This document shows, in pieces, positions 37,127 through 46,728 of a stretch of DNA of 64,000 nucleotides (position 1 is the stretch's first letter; each line of letters starts with the position of its first letter). The notes under the pieces are model-generated. The model ran no database searches. It had not been told where the DNA came from and saw nothing but the letters and a program-made list of their open reading frames with translations. The DNA is taken from positions 1 through 64,000 of the forward strand of contig NZ_ATVP01000004.1 of NCBI RefSeq assembly GCF_000420785.1, in the 5' to 3' direction. Source of the DNA: Streptococcus hyovaginalis DSM 12219 (lineage in GTDB: Bacteria > Bacillota > Bacilli > Lactobacillales > Streptococcaceae). The position numbers and the translations under genes were made by a program.

Positions 37127-38899
37127 TCAATGACTTTTGCCACTTTTTGCAATGACAAAACCATTTTCTCTTAAGATTTTATTTTCAAAACCCTGTTGTA
37201 ATAATGTTTCTTCAACAGCAAGCGTTTGCTCTTCCTTTTTATTAAAGTAAGCGACTAGTTCTGTATCCTGATAGTTTATGGAAAAGACAAGCAAGCCATT
37301 TTGTGATTTCTCTCGGTCAAAATTTAAGTGTCCCAAACTCAAGTGATCACTAAATTTCTTTCGAAAGGCAATAAGTTCTTGATAAAAAGCAAATAGATGT
37401 AAATCTTGCTGTGTCTTGTCCCATGGCATGCAGCGACGGTTATCAGGATCTGGTCCACCGGATAATCCAACCTCGTCACCATAATAAATTCCGGGACTGC
37501 CTTTCTGTAAGAAAATAAAAGCAAGGACTTGTTTCATAAGCTCCTTATTACCTTGACAACGATAAAGTAATCTTGGGGTATCATGTGACGTAGCTAAATT
37601 CAACATTACTTGGTTTGTTTGCTCACGATAAAGCATCCGCTGTCTAGCCAATTCATGCATAAACTCTTCACTACTAAAACTATCATCAGCAAAATAATGA
37701 AGAATAGCATCTGTAAAGCCATAATTCATGACAGCATCAAACTGGTCTCCCATAAGCCAACTTTGAGAAGAATGCCAAATTTCACCTAGGATATAAAAAT
37801 CCTTTTTAGCATCATGACAAGTGTTTCGAAAATCTCGCCAAAACTCATGGTCTATTTCATTAGCAACATCAAGACGCCAACCATCAATATCAAAGGCTTC
37901 TATCCAATACCTAGCGACAGCTAAGAGGTGTTGGCAAACTTTTGGATGACTGGTATTTAACTTGGGCATATTGCTAGCGAAAGCAAAGGTATCATAACTA
38001 ACCCTTGCTGACTTTGCATCAGTCAGCCTTGGTGCTCGCAATGGAAAATCTCGAATATGAAACCATTCCTTATAAGGAGAGGATGCCCCCTGCTTCAAAA
38101 CATCTTGCCACTCCTTAGCATAATAACCCAAATGATTAAAGACCGCGTCTAGCATCACTTTCATCCCACGAGAATGGCAGGCATCAATGAGTTTTTTTAA
38201 TAAATGTTTATCGCCAAAATGTGGGTCTATCTCAAAATAATCGATAGTATCATACTTATGATTAGTTTGAGCAGTAAAGATTGGGCAGAGGTAAATCCCA
38301 TTAATGCCAAGTTCTTCTAAGTAATCTAAATGGTCTAAAATCCCTTGTAAATCACCACCAAAAAAATCATTGTATTTTGGCTTCCTCTTAGAATTCCATG
38401 CTAGCACACCATCAGGGTCGTTTCTTCTATCGCCATTAGCAAAGCGTTCTGGAAAGATTTGATACCAAACCGTGTGCCGAACCCACTCGGGAATCTCATA
38501 ACCACTATTATCATGCACAAAAGGAAATCTGAAGTAAATCTCTTCCATCAATAGAATCTCTTCTTTATCTGGAAAAATTCCTCTGTCCGTATAAAGCCAT
38601 CTAGAATCATCCTGTAAGGTTATCCTAAAAACATAGGATAAGCGTTTAAAGACTGGCTCAATCTCAACTTGATAAAAACAAGTGTGACTCGTTTCTTCAA
38701 CTGAAGGAACTAGAGTAGCATCCTTATACCATTGCCATTTCTTTAATAGATAAGGATCACCACCCATCAATTCAACCCTTTTAATCATTTGAATAGCAGC
38801 TGAAAACCTAATATGAAGTTGACCATTTTTATAGATATAGGCCATCTCACTATCCGGTCTATGATGAAAACTAGCAAAAATAAGTGCTCGTGATGTCAT
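37127..38899 (-). CDS. nplT: Neopullulanase / cyclomaltodextrinase / maltogenic amylase (GH13_20)
   Basis: A 590-aa intracellular alpha-glucosidase of the neopullulanase group, with no signal peptide. The N-terminal CBM34-like domain (about 1-125) is diagnostic of GH13_20. The catalytic barrel has DAVFNH (251-256), nucleophile Asp344 (GWRLDVANE), acid/base Glu373 (LGEIW) and Asp440 (TSHD). It linearises cyclodextrins and trims branched dextrins entering through MalEFG. It is transcribed with malR; its -35 region lies inside a MalR-type operator. Confidence 0.92.
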   Translation of the reverse strand: MTSRALIFASFHHRPDSEMAYIYKNGQLHIRFSAAIQMIKRVELMGGDPYLLKKWQWYKDATLVPSVEETSHTCFYQVEIEPVFKRLSYVFRITLQDDSRWLYTDRGIFPDKEEILLMEEIYFRFPFVHDNSGYEIPEWVRHTVWYQIFPERFANGDRRNDPDGVLAWNSKRKPKYNDFFGGDLQGILDHLDYLEELGINGIYLCPIFTAQTNHKYDTIDYFEIDPHFGDKHLLKKLIDACHSRGMKVMLDAVFNHLGYYAKEWQDVLKQGASSPYKEWFHIRDFPLRAPRLTDAKSARVSYDTFAFASNMPKLNTSHPKVCQHLLAVARYWIEAFDIDGWRLDVANEIDHEFWRDFRNTCHDAKKDFYILGEIWHSSQSWLMGDQFDAVMNYGFTDAILHYFADDSFSSEEFMHELARQRMLYREQTNQVMLNLATSHDTPRLLYRCQGNKELMKQVLAFIFLQKGSPGIYYGDEVGLSGGPDPDNRRCMPWDKTQQDLHLFAFYQELIAFRKKFSDHLSLGHLNFDREKSQNGLLVFSINYQDTELVAYFNKKEEQTLAVEETLLQQGFENKILRENGFVIAKSGKSH

Positions 38900-38925
38900 A
38901 AAAAATCCTTTCTTTTTTTAAATCT

Positions 38926-38962
38926 ATTATACAAATTTTCTAAACTAGCGCAAGCGATTGCT
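38926..38962 (-). promoter_or_regulatory. nplT-malR promoter overlapping a MalR-type operator
   Basis: The minus-strand -10 TATAAT lies at 38931-38926. The -35 (TTGCGC or CTTGCG, 16-17 bp away) falls inside the dyad CGCAAGCGATTGC at 38949-38961. A bound repressor would occlude the -35. Confidence 0.75.
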
Positions 38963-39043
38963 CAAAGTTATAGTCTTTTTGAACTTAAAAAGCCTTAAAA
39001 ATAGGGAGTTTCAAAAATTTTTTTGATTTTTGTCAAATATGAC

Positions 39044-39072
39044 TTGACAATTCTTGCAAGCGATTGCATAAT
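39044..39072 (+). promoter_or_regulatory. malE promoter with MalR-type operator
   Basis: TTGACA (39044-39049) is 17 bp from CATAAT (39067-39072), and the spacer carries TTGCAAGCGATTGCA with its core at 39056-39067. It repeats the core word GCAAGCGATTGC of the divergent operator 107 bp upstream. Confidence 0.85.
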
Positions 39073-39107
39073 AGAGTCATAAAGAATTTTCTTAGGAGGA
39101 AATCGCT

Positions 39108-40340
39108 ATGAAATCATGGCAAAAAGTCGCATTATTTGGAGCTAGCCTTTCACTTGTTGGGGGAGCCCTTGTTTTAGATTCAGCACCCGTCAATGCTGCT
39201 TCTAAAAACACGATTAAACTTTGGGTTCCAACTGGAGCTAAAAAGTCTTATCAAAAAGTTGTTAAAGATTTTGAAAAAGATTCTGGCTTCAAAGTAAAAA
39301 TCGTTGAATCAGAAGATCCAAAAGCACAAGAAAAAATCAAAAAAGACCCTAGCGCTGCTGCTGACGTCTTCTCACTTCCACACGACCAACTCGGTCAACT
39401 AGTTGAGTCAGGTGCTATTCAAGAATTACCTAAAAAATACGCTAAAGAAGTCAAAGATGATTCAACAGACCAAGCTCTTACTGGTGCGCAGTACAAAGGG
39501 AAAACCTATGCCTTCCCATTTGGTATCGAATCCCAAGTCCTTTACTATAACAAAGAAAAACTTTCTGAAGATCAAGTGAAATCTTATGAGAGCATTACTG
39601 AAAACGCTACTTTTGGTGCTAACCTAAAAGAAGTTAATGCTTATCACATCGCTCCTCTCTTCATGTCAGTTGGTAATACTCTCTTCGGTGAAAACGGTGA
39701 AGATGTTAAAGGGACTAACTGGGGTAACGAAGCTGGTGTTAATGTCTTGAAATGGATTGCCAGCCAAAAAGATAATAAGGGATTTGTTAACGTAGATGCT
39801 AATAACACCATGTCTAAATTTGGTGATGGCTCAATCGCTGCTTTTGAATCAGGACCATGGGATTACGAAACAGCTAAAGAATCCGTTGGCGAAGATAAAC
39901 TTGGCGTTGCTGCTTATCCAACAGTAAATATCGGTGGTGAAGATGTGCAACAAAAAGCCTTCCTTGGTGTTAAACTTTATGCCGTAAACCAAGCGCCTGC
40001 AGATGGCGATGCTGAACGCATCGCAGCAAGTTATCAATTAGCATCATACTTGACAAGTGCTGATAGCCAAGAGAACCAATTTGAAGAACGCTCTATTGTT
40101 CCTTCTAATAAAGAAGTACAGGAATCAGACGATGTTCAAGATGATCAATTGGCTAAAACAGTCATTACGATGGGATCTTCTGAAGATTATACTGTTGTTA
40201 TGCCAAAACTCAGCCAAATGACTGCATTCTGGACTGAAAGTGCAGCTGTGCTCAGCGATACTTACAACGGTAAAATCAAAGAGAGCGATTACCTCAAAAA
40301 ACTCGAACAACTTGATAAAGATTTAGCAGACGCTAAATAA
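39108..40340 (+). CDS. malE: Maltodextrin-binding protein (MalE/MalX), apparently not a lipoprotein
   Basis: A 410-aa family 1 solute-binding protein. The signal peptide (about 1-31) ends SAPVNA-AS, a signal peptidase I site, and there is no lipobox; I see no cysteine anywhere in the protein. The mature part has NTIKLWVPTGAKKSYQ, AADVFSLPHDQLG and AFESGPWDYE, typical of maltose-binding proteins. It lies first in malEFG, behind a MalR-type operator and AGGAGGAAA. Gram-positive binding proteins are usually lipid-anchored, so the lack of an anchor is unusual; retention may occur through the permease or wall. Confidence 0.92.
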   Translation: MKSWQKVALFGASLSLVGGALVLDSAPVNAASKNTIKLWVPTGAKKSYQKVVKDFEKDSGFKVKIVESEDPKAQEKIKKDPSAAADVFSLPHDQLGQLVESGAIQELPKKYAKEVKDDSTDQALTGAQYKGKTYAFPFGIESQVLYYNKEKLSEDQVKSYESITENATFGANLKEVNAYHIAPLFMSVGNTLFGENGEDVKGTNWGNEAGVNVLKWIASQKDNKGFVNVDANNTMSKFGDGSIAAFESGPWDYETAKESVGEDKLGVAAYPTVNIGGEDVQQKAFLGVKLYAVNQAPADGDAERIAASYQLASYLTSADSQENQFEERSIVPSNKEVQESDDVQDDQLAKTVITMGSSEDYTVVMPKLSQMTAFWTESAAVLSDTYNGKIKESDYLKKLEQLDKDLADAK

Positions 40341-40372
40341 TCTGATTACATTCCGAATCACAATCAACCCGC

Positions 40373-40424
40373 AGGTGGAGATCGACTCCAACACTTTTGT
40401 TGTGAGATTCCCTCCACCTTTTAT
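40373..40424 (+). terminator. Partial terminator between malE and malF
   Basis: AGGTGGAG (40373-40380) pairs with CTCCACCT (40412-40419), with an inner CAACA/TTGTG stem, then TTTATTG. This allows higher expression of the binding protein than of the permeases, a common arrangement. Confidence 0.7.
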
Positions 40425-40515
40425 TGTTTCAGAATTCCTATTCGCTAAATCTCCCAAAACCTATCCTTTTGTGGATTTATCCAGTAGAAATTCGATTATT
40501 TTAAGGAGACATTTT

Positions 40516-41877
40516 ATGACTAGGTCCCTCTTTTTTGAAGATGTTAGTGTCACAGAAGCCCTTAAAAAAGGTGGATGGGACATTAAACTCTCAGCTATTA
40601 TCATGGGCTTTGCCAATCTGGCTAATAAGCAAATCATTAAAGGCCTCTTATTCTTAGGTACAGAGATTGCTTTTCTTATCTCCTTGGTAACTCAGGTGAT
40701 TCCTGCATTAGGCGGACTAATCACTCTAGGAACCAAGGAACAGGGAATGACGACAAAGACAGTTAATGGCATTGAAATATCTGTTGCTGTCGAAGGTGAC
40801 AACTCTATGCTCATGCTTATCTTCGGATTAGCTTCTATTATTTTCTGTTTGGTCTTTGCCTACATTTACTGGTGTAATCTCAAGAGTGCGCGAAACCTTT
40901 ACGTGATCAAACGTGAAAAAGCGAAAATTCCAAGTTTCAAAGAAGATGTTGAAACACTTTCTAACGGGCGTTTCCATATGACTCTAATGGCAATTCCTAT
41001 GATTGGTGTACTGCTATTTACCATTTTGCCTTTGATTTACATGATTTCCTTAGCATTCACCAACTACGACCATAATCATTTGCCACCAAAATCACTCTTT
41101 GATTGGGTAGGTTTTACCAACTTTGGTAATATTCTTAGCGGTCGTATGGCAGGTACTTTCTTCCCAGTCCTCTCATGGACCTTGATCTGGGCTGTTTTTG
41201 CTACCGTTACCAACTTCTTCTTTGGTATTCTTTTAGCTCTTTTGATTAACACTAAGGGACTTAAATTCAAGAAAATGTGGCGGACAATCTTTGTTATCAC
41301 CATGGCTGTCCCACAATTTATCTCCCTTTTGATCATGCGTAACTTGCTCAACGACGAAGGACCGCTTAATGTACTTTTGCAAAAAATAGGATTGATTGAA
41401 AACGGCCTTCCTTTCTTATCTGATCCAACTTGGGCCAAGTTTTCGATTATCTTCGTCAATATGTGGGTAGGTATTCCAGTCACTATGCTAGTGGCTACTG
41501 GTATCATCATGAACCTCCCACAAGAGCAAATTGAAGCTGCCGAAATTGATGGGGCAAGTAAATTTCAAATCTTTAAATCCATCACTTTCCCACAAATTCT
41601 CTTGATTATGACCCCAACCTTGATTCAACAATTTATTGGTAACATCAACAACTTTAATGTCATTTACCTCCTCACTGGTGGTGGTCCTGTTAATTCCGAA
41701 TTTTACCAAGCTGGATCAACCGATCTCTTGGTAACCTGGCTCTACAAATTGACTGTAACAGCCGCAGACTATAACCTGGCTTCTGTTATTGGTATCCTCA
41801 TCTTCGTCCTCTCAGCAATCTTTAGCTTGCTGGCTTATACACGAACTGCATCATACAAGGAAGGAGTTGCTAAATAA
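40516..41877 (+). CDS. malF: Maltodextrin ABC transporter permease MalF
   Basis: A 453-aa inner-membrane permease. It has N-terminal hydrophobic segments (about 45-75 and 105-130), then the binding-protein-dependent transport domain with the EAA-loop (EAAEIDGASKFQIFKSITFPQI) that docks the ATPase. The frame is open from 40375, but AAGGAG plus ATG 40516 (MTRSLFFED) gives a normal start, and the upstream portion overlaps the terminator. Its stop overlaps the malG ATG. No ATPase gene is in the operon, so a shared MsmK-type ATPase must power it. Confidence 0.92.
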   Translation: MTRSLFFEDVSVTEALKKGGWDIKLSAIIMGFANLANKQIIKGLLFLGTEIAFLISLVTQVIPALGGLITLGTKEQGMTTKTVNGIEISVAVEGDNSMLMLIFGLASIIFCLVFAYIYWCNLKSARNLYVIKREKAKIPSFKEDVETLSNGRFHMTLMAIPMIGVLLFTILPLIYMISLAFTNYDHNHLPPKSLFDWVGFTNFGNILSGRMAGTFFPVLSWTLIWAVFATVTNFFFGILLALLINTKGLKFKKMWRTIFVITMAVPQFISLLIMRNLLNDEGPLNVLLQKIGLIENGLPFLSDPTWAKFSIIFVNMWVGIPVTMLVATGIIMNLPQEQIEAAEIDGASKFQIFKSITFPQILLIMTPTLIQQFIGNINNFNVIYLLTGGGPVNSEFYQAGSTDLLVTWLYKLTVTAADYNLASVIGILIFVLSAIFSLLAYTRTASYKEGVAK

Positions 41878-42713
41878 TGAAATCTAAACGCCGTATGCAA
41901 TTAGGGTTTGTCTACACCCTCTTAATCGTACTTTCCATTATCTGGCTCTTTCCCATCGCTTGGGTTATTCTAACCAGTTTTCGTGGTGAAGGAACAGCCT
42001 ATGTCTCTTACTTCATTCCCAAAATATGGACTTTGGAAAACTACACCATGCTCTTTACCAACTCCTCCTTTCCTTTTGGTCAATGGTTCCTTAATACCTT
42101 GATTGTTGCCACTGCAACATGCATCATTTCAACCTTTATCACAGTTGCCATGGCCTACTCACTCAGTCGTATTAAATTTAAATTCCGTAATGGTTTCTTA
42201 AAACTGGCACTGGTCTTGAACATGTTCCCAGGTTTTATGAGTATGATTGCCGTTTACTATATCCTTAAGGCTCTTAATCTTACCCAATCTTTAACAGCTT
42301 TGGTTTTGGTTTATTCCTCTGGAGCAGCTCTTGGTTTTTACATTGCCAAAGGTTTCTTTGATACCATTCCTTATTCTTTAGATGAATCTGCCATGATTGA
42401 TGGAGCAACTCGTAAAGACATCTTCTTTAAAATCACCTTACCACTGTCAAAACCCATTATTGTTTATACTGCTTTGATGGCTTTCATTGGTCCATGGATG
42501 GACTTCATCTTTGCACAGGTCATCCTAGGTGATGCCACAAGCAAATACACTGTTGCGATTGGTCTCTTCTCCATGTTGCAACCCGATACCATCAATAAAT
42601 GGTTCATGTCTTTCACAGCCGGTTCCGTCCTCATCGCCGTACCGATTACCCTTCTCTTTATGTTTATGCAAAAATACTACGTCGAAGGCATCACAGGCGG
42701 TTCTGTTAAATAA
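41877..42713 (+). CDS. malG: Maltodextrin ABC transporter permease MalG
   Basis: A 278-aa second permease subunit with six predicted helices and an EAA-loop-like DESAMIDGATRKDIFFKITLPLSKP segment. The start codon overlaps the malF stop by one base (TAATG), so the two subunits are made stoichiometrically. It is the last gene of malEFG, followed by a strong bidirectional terminator at 42715. It pairs with MalF and MalE for maltodextrin uptake. Confidence 0.93.
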   Translation: MKSKRRMQLGFVYTLLIVLSIIWLFPIAWVILTSFRGEGTAYVSYFIPKIWTLENYTMLFTNSSFPFGQWFLNTLIVATATCIISTFITVAMAYSLSRIKFKFRNGFLKLALVLNMFPGFMSMIAVYYILKALNLTQSLTALVLVYSSGAALGFYIAKGFFDTIPYSLDESAMIDGATRKDIFFKITLPLSKPIIVYTALMAFIGPWMDFIFAQVILGDATSKYTVAIGLFSMLQPDTINKWFMSFTAGSVLIAVPITLLFMFMQKYYVEGITGGSVK

Positions 42714-42714
42714 G

Positions 42715-42748
42715 AAAAATGCTTTGGAGTTTTTCCAAAGCATTTTTT
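42715..42748. terminator. Bidirectional terminator between malG and the acetyltransferase
   Basis: AAAAATGCTTTGG pairs perfectly with CCAAAGCATTTTT across a 7-nt loop. The T-run serves malG, and the complementary A-run serves the convergent gene. Confidence 0.93.
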
Positions 42749-42752
42749 GTTA

Positions 42753-43445
42753 CTAATATTCTCTAAGCGACCTGATTTGCTTTCCTTCAGCATCAAAGTT
42801 ACTATCATCTAACCAGGTTTCCAATCGTTTTTTCTTCTCTGGCCACTCTTGATCTATAATGGAATACCAATCCGTATCTCGGTTACGGTTTTTGTAAATC
42901 ACAGCCTGTCTAAAGCATCCCTCATAGGTGAACCCTAACCTCTCGGCTGAAGCTTTAGAAGCCTGATTGAGAGAGTCACATTTCCATTCGTAGCGACGAT
43001 ACTGTAATTGTTCAAAAACATAGGCCATGACTAGATATTGCGCTTCTGTCGCCATTTTAGTTTTCTGCAGAAAATCTGAATAAAGCACCCAGCCCATTTC
43101 AGCGACACGGTTCTTAGTATCAATACGCATCAGGGAGAAGGTACCTACAGCCTTACCCGACGATTGGTCAACAATGGCTAGGTAATAAGGATCTTTGGAT
43201 GATAATAGTATCTTAAAGAAATCACGAAAGGCATCCTTATTGTCAAATGGCTCAAAAGGTATGTAGGTAAACTTTTCTGGAGATGTTAAACAGCTATAAA
43301 CCTTAAAAAGATCATCAAAATGGCTATCTCTGATTTTCTCGACACGAACACTTTGTCCAGGTAAGACATCAATATGAGGGTATTGGCCTTCAGAAGCATT
43401 TTCCAAAGGCTCACCAATCCATTGACCAAAAGCATTTTGTGGCAT
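42753..43445 (-). CDS. GNAT acetyltransferase, RimJ/RimL type
   Basis: A 230-aa acetyl-CoA-dependent N-acetyltransferase. The GNAT core shows VRVEKIRDSHFDDLF, AVGTFSLMRID, GWVLYSDFLQKTKMATEAQYLV (acetyl-CoA-binding region) and NQASKASAERLGFTYEGCFRQ. It resembles enzymes acetylating ribosomal protein N-termini or small molecules, but the substrate is unknown. It lies 11 bp after uvrB and is probably co-transcribed. Confidence 0.85.
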   Translation of the reverse strand: MPQNAFGQWIGEPLENASEGQYPHIDVLPGQSVRVEKIRDSHFDDLFKVYSCLTSPEKFTYIPFEPFDNKDAFRDFFKILLSSKDPYYLAIVDQSSGKAVGTFSLMRIDTKNRVAEMGWVLYSDFLQKTKMATEAQYLVMAYVFEQLQYRRYEWKCDSLNQASKASAERLGFTYEGCFRQAVIYKNRNRDTDWYSIIDQEWPEKKKRLETWLDDSNFDAEGKQIRSLREY

Positions 43446-43456
43446 AAATTCTCCTT

Positions 43457-45448
43457 TTAATCCATGGCTTTCAACTCTAAAACCATATCGCGGATTTGAG
43501 CTGCTAATTCAAAATCAAGCAATTCGGCAGCTTCTTGCATTTGTTTTTGCAATTTTTTAATAGCTTCTTGACGTTCGGATTTAGTCATAGCGGTGTAATC
43601 AACCGTTTCTTCAGCTACATCTGAATCGGCAGCTTTGGAAATGGCAATCAAATCACGAATGTCTTTCTTGATGGTTTGCGGCACAATGCCATGTTCTTCA
43701 TTGTACCGTATCTGAATCTCACGACGACGGGCTGTTTCGTCCATGGCACGTTGCATAGATTCGGTGATTTTATCCGCATACATGATGACATGGCCTTCTG
43801 AATTACGCGCGGCACGTCCAATGGTCTGAATAAGCCCTCGCTCATTGCGGAGGAAACCTTCCTTATCAGCATCCAAGATAGCGACCAGACTAACCTCTGG
43901 CACATCAATCCCTTCACGGAGCAAGTTAATCCCGATTAGCACATCAAAGACACCCAAACGAAGATCACGAATAATTTCCGTCCGTTCTAAGGTCTTAATG
44001 TCCGAATGCATGTATTTAACCTTGACACCCATTTCTTTCAGATAATCCGTCAAATCTTCCGCCATCTTTTTGGTCAAGGTCGTGATAAAGGTACGCTCGC
44101 CTTTTTCAGCACGGATGGTGATTTCTTCCAGAAGATCATCCATTTGTCCCATGGTTGGACGGACTTCCACTTCTGGGTCTAAGAGGCCTGTCGGACGAAT
44201 GATTTGCTCGATAACCGTCTCAGTCTGTTCATTTTCATAATCACCTGGCGTCGCAGACACATAAACAATCTGATGCACATGGCTTTCAAATTCTTCACGA
44301 CGAAGAGGTCGATTATCCAAAGCCGACGGCAACCGAAAACCATAGTCCACTAACATCTGCTTACGCGACCGGTCACCATTATACATGCCTTTGATTTGTC
44401 CCATGGTCATGTGACTCTCATCAATCATAATCAGAAAGTCCTCTGGGAAGAAATCAAGAAGCGTGTAAGGTGGTTCTCCCTCGCTACGGCCATCCATATG
44501 ACGAGAGTAGTTTTCGACACCGTTGGTGTAACCCATTTCTCGCAGCATTTCAATATCGTATTCCGTACGCTGTTTGAGACGTTGGGCTTCCAGCAGTTTG
44601 CCTTCTGCTTCAAAGACTTTTAGCTGGTCTTCCAATTCTGCTTGAATTTTAGCAATGGATTGCTCCATGTGCTCATCATTGGTTACAAAGTGAGTCGCAG
44701 GAAAGAGTACCAAATGGTCGACGTCACCTAGGTTTTTTCCTGTTAAACTCTCAATTTCTCGGATACGGTCAATTTCATCACCGAAAAATTCTACACGAAA
44801 GGCATGTTCGTCACGAGAAGCTGGAAAAATTTCCACCACATCTCCGCGTACACGAAAACGTCCCCGTTGAAAATCAATATCATTACGCTCAAACTGAATA
44901 TCTACCAATTGATTAAGCAGTTGATCCCTTGAAATTTCCTGACCTGGACGTAAAGAAACAGCAGAATCAGCATACTCCTTTGGCGAACCTAAACCATAGA
45001 TACATGAGACAGAGGCCACAACAATGACATCATTACGCTCTAAAAGAGCTGACGTCGCCGAATGCCTCAATTTATCAATCTCGTCATTGACCGAAGAATC
45101 TTTCTCAATATAAGTATCTGAAGAAGGCACATAAGCCTCTGGTTGGTAATAATCATAGTAGGAGACAAAGTACTCAACAGCGTTATCCGGGAAAAATTCT
45201 TTAAACTCCCCATAGAGCTGACCAGCCAAAGTTTTATTATGCGCAATGACCAGTGTTGGTTTATTGACCTTACTGATCACTTGACTCATGGTATAGGTTT
45301 TTCCCGTTCCTGTGGCCCCCAGTAAAATCTGAGCCTTCTCACCACCTTCGATATTGTCAACCAGAGTCTCGATAGCTTTCGGTTGATCTCCGGAAGGTTG
45401 GTATTTAGAAACTAGCTTAAAGGTATTATGTTCTTGTCTATCTATCAT
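43457..45448 (-). CDS. uvrB: Excinuclease ABC subunit B
   Basis: Damage-verification helicase-like subunit of nucleotide excision repair, 663 aa. It has Walker A GATGTGKT, the beta-hairpin region with [14 protein letters not shown]-type DESH, the superfamily 2 motifs ([38 protein letters not shown]) and a C-terminal UVR motif ([22 protein letters not shown]) that binds UvrC. Length and motifs are complete. Confidence 0.98.
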   Translation of the reverse strand: MIDRQEHNTFKLVSKYQPSGDQPKAIETLVDNIEGGEKAQILLGATGTGKTYTMSQVISKVNKPTLVIAHNKTLAGQLYGEFKEFFPDNAVEYFVSYYDYYQPEAYVPSSDTYIEKDSSVNDEIDKLRHSATSALLERNDVIVVASVSCIYGLGSPKEYADSAVSLRPGQEISRDQLLNQLVDIQFERNDIDFQRGRFRVRGDVVEIFPASRDEHAFRVEFFGDEIDRIREIESLTGKNLGDVDHLVLFPATHFVTNDEHMEQSIAKIQAELEDQLKVFEAEGKLLEAQRLKQRTEYDIEMLREMGYTNGVENYSRHMDGRSEGEPPYTLLDFFPEDFLIMIDESHMTMGQIKGMYNGDRSRKQMLVDYGFRLPSALDNRPLRREEFESHVHQIVYVSATPGDYENEQTETVIEQIIRPTGLLDPEVEVRPTMGQMDDLLEEITIRAEKGERTFITTLTKKMAEDLTDYLKEMGVKVKYMHSDIKTLERTEIIRDLRLGVFDVLIGINLLREGIDVPEVSLVAILDADKEGFLRNERGLIQTIGRAARNSEGHVIMYADKITESMQRAMDETARRREIQIRYNEEHGIVPQTIKKDIRDLIAISKAADSDVAEETVDYTAMTKSERQEAIKKLQKQMQEAAELLDFELAAQIRDMVLELKAMD

Positions 45449-45501
45449 GTTTTCTATTTTATCATAGCACTTCCTTTTAATAGGAAAAAAAGTTTTTAAA
45501 A

Positions 45502-45527
45502 AAGGATTGCGTTCTCATCCAATCCTT
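45502..45527 (-). terminator. Terminator downstream of the CPBP gene
   Basis: AAGGATTG (45502-45509) pairs with CAATCCTT (45520-45527). On the minus strand it is followed by a T-rich run (TTTTTTAAAAACTTTTTTT). Confidence 0.8.
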
Positions 45528-45531
45528 AACT

Positions 45532-45638
45532 AATACTCAATGAAAATCAAAAGCAGACTAGGCGACACAGATAGCAGATAGACCTGAAGGTCATCAAATC
45601 AAGTCAACAAAGTCTGCTTTTGATTTTCGAAAAGTATA
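45532..45638. repeat. BOX-like intergenic repeat
   Basis: The left end (ATACTCAATGAAAATCAAAAG) and right end (TTTTCGAAAAGTATAA) closely match pneumococcal BOX A and BOX C ends. GAAAATCAAAAGCAGACT (45542-45559) pairs perfectly with 45611-45628, and an internal GACC-TGAA-GGTC hairpin sits where BOX B would be. It is a non-autonomous structured repeat, placed just after the CPBP stop. Confidence 0.8.
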
Positions 45639-45639
45639 A

Positions 45640-46572
45640 CTATACTGATCCTGTCTGTCTTTGTTGTCTCTTTATGAGATAAAGAATTCCTAACATAAAG
45701 CAAACTTCGACCAAACAAGTAATCAAACTCCCTTCCGTACCAAAGTATCCGCCTGATAGCCAGTCAGGAGCATTGGGATTATTCACAAAATGAAAAATCG
45801 AGGGACCTGTTTTTTTGCCTGATACTTCAATACCATAAATATTGCCTTGGACAAAATTCCAAGCCCCATGAAGTCCAACAACACTCCAAAGGTTATCACG
45901 ATAAAGCATGTATAGAGCCATCATAATTCCTGATAAAACAAGATCTAAAATAGACAAGAAGGTAACATGGTCGTTTCCCAGATGTATGAGTCCAAATAAG
46001 AGACTGGATAAACCAACAGCAGCTGAAATGCCAAGACGACTATTTATCAAAGGAAGCAACCAACCACGCGTTAGGAGTTCTTCAGTACCGCCTTGAATTA
46101 ACCAGAAAGGAATAATGGAAATGACAAAAAGCAAGGTGGTAGCTGAGAAGTCAACAGTTTGAAAATAGCTTCCACCTAGTAGACAAACTAGTAAAAGTGA
46201 AAGACTAAACTGAATCGTACCAAGACCAAAACCAAGAAGTAATTCTTTAAACCACTTTTCCTTGTAAAAGCCCAAGGTAACTATGGAGCGTTTTTCCACC
46301 CATTTTACCCATGCCAAAAGCAGCATAGCGACAGAAGCAAAGGCTAATAGTTCAACATGTAAGCTATACACAAGTTTAGAAAGTTCAGCATTCTGTAGCT
46401 GTCCAAAGACAAGAAGGAATCCCCAAAATATAATACCGACAATTATCCCAAAGATAAGAGTACCCAAAAAAAAGAATCCTTCGATCATTCCACAACCCAA
46501 AAGTACCAGCAACCAGGTTGGCCATCTATGATAGCGCTCAAACTGTTTTGGATTGGAAAGCATTTTCTTCAT
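45640..46572 (-). CDS. CPBP-family intramembrane metalloprotease (Abi/CAAX type)
   Basis: A 310-aa membrane protein with about eight helices. CPBP motifs are EELLTRGWLLP (motif 1, Glu-Glu-x3-Arg), FGLIHLGNDH (motif 2 His) and LHGAWNFVQGN (motif 3 His/Asn). Such proteins process prenylated or peptide substrates, some giving bacteriocin self-immunity; the role here is unknown. It is divergent from glnPQ and followed by a BOX-like repeat and a terminator. Confidence 0.88.
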   Translation of the reverse strand: MKKMLSNPKQFERYHRWPTWLLVLLGCGMIEGFFFLGTLIFGIIVGIIFWGFLLVFGQLQNAELSKLVYSLHVELLAFASVAMLLLAWVKWVEKRSIVTLGFYKEKWFKELLLGFGLGTIQFSLSLLLVCLLGGSYFQTVDFSATTLLFVISIIPFWLIQGGTEELLTRGWLLPLINSRLGISAAVGLSSLLFGLIHLGNDHVTFLSILDLVLSGIMMALYMLYRDNLWSVVGLHGAWNFVQGNIYGIEVSGKKTGPSIFHFVNNPNAPDWLSGGYFGTEGSLITCLVEVCFMLGILYLIKRQQRQTGSV

Positions 46573-46664
46573 ATTTAAAACTCCTTTAATTTACTATATT
46601 CATTATAATATTATTTTAAAAAGAACGCATAATTTGCACGTTTTCTTTGTATTATTACCATTTT

Positions 46665-46688
46665 GATAGATTTCTATAGAAATCTATC
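46665..46688. repeat. 24-bp perfect palindrome in the CPBP/glnP divergent region
   Basis: GATAGATTTCTA (46665-46676) is the exact reverse complement of 46677-46688. It lies 41 bp upstream of the glnP -35. Lacking T-runs and a loop, it looks more like a protein-binding site than a terminator. Confidence 0.65.
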
Positions 46689-46728
46689 GTCGTGATGTTA
46701 GGTTTTGTAACACCACTTCCTTAAAATC

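Noticed and set aside
40375..40515. N-terminal extension of malF
   Set aside because: It runs through the malE-malF terminator hairpin and lacks an RBS; ATG 40516 has AAGGAG and family-like sequence.
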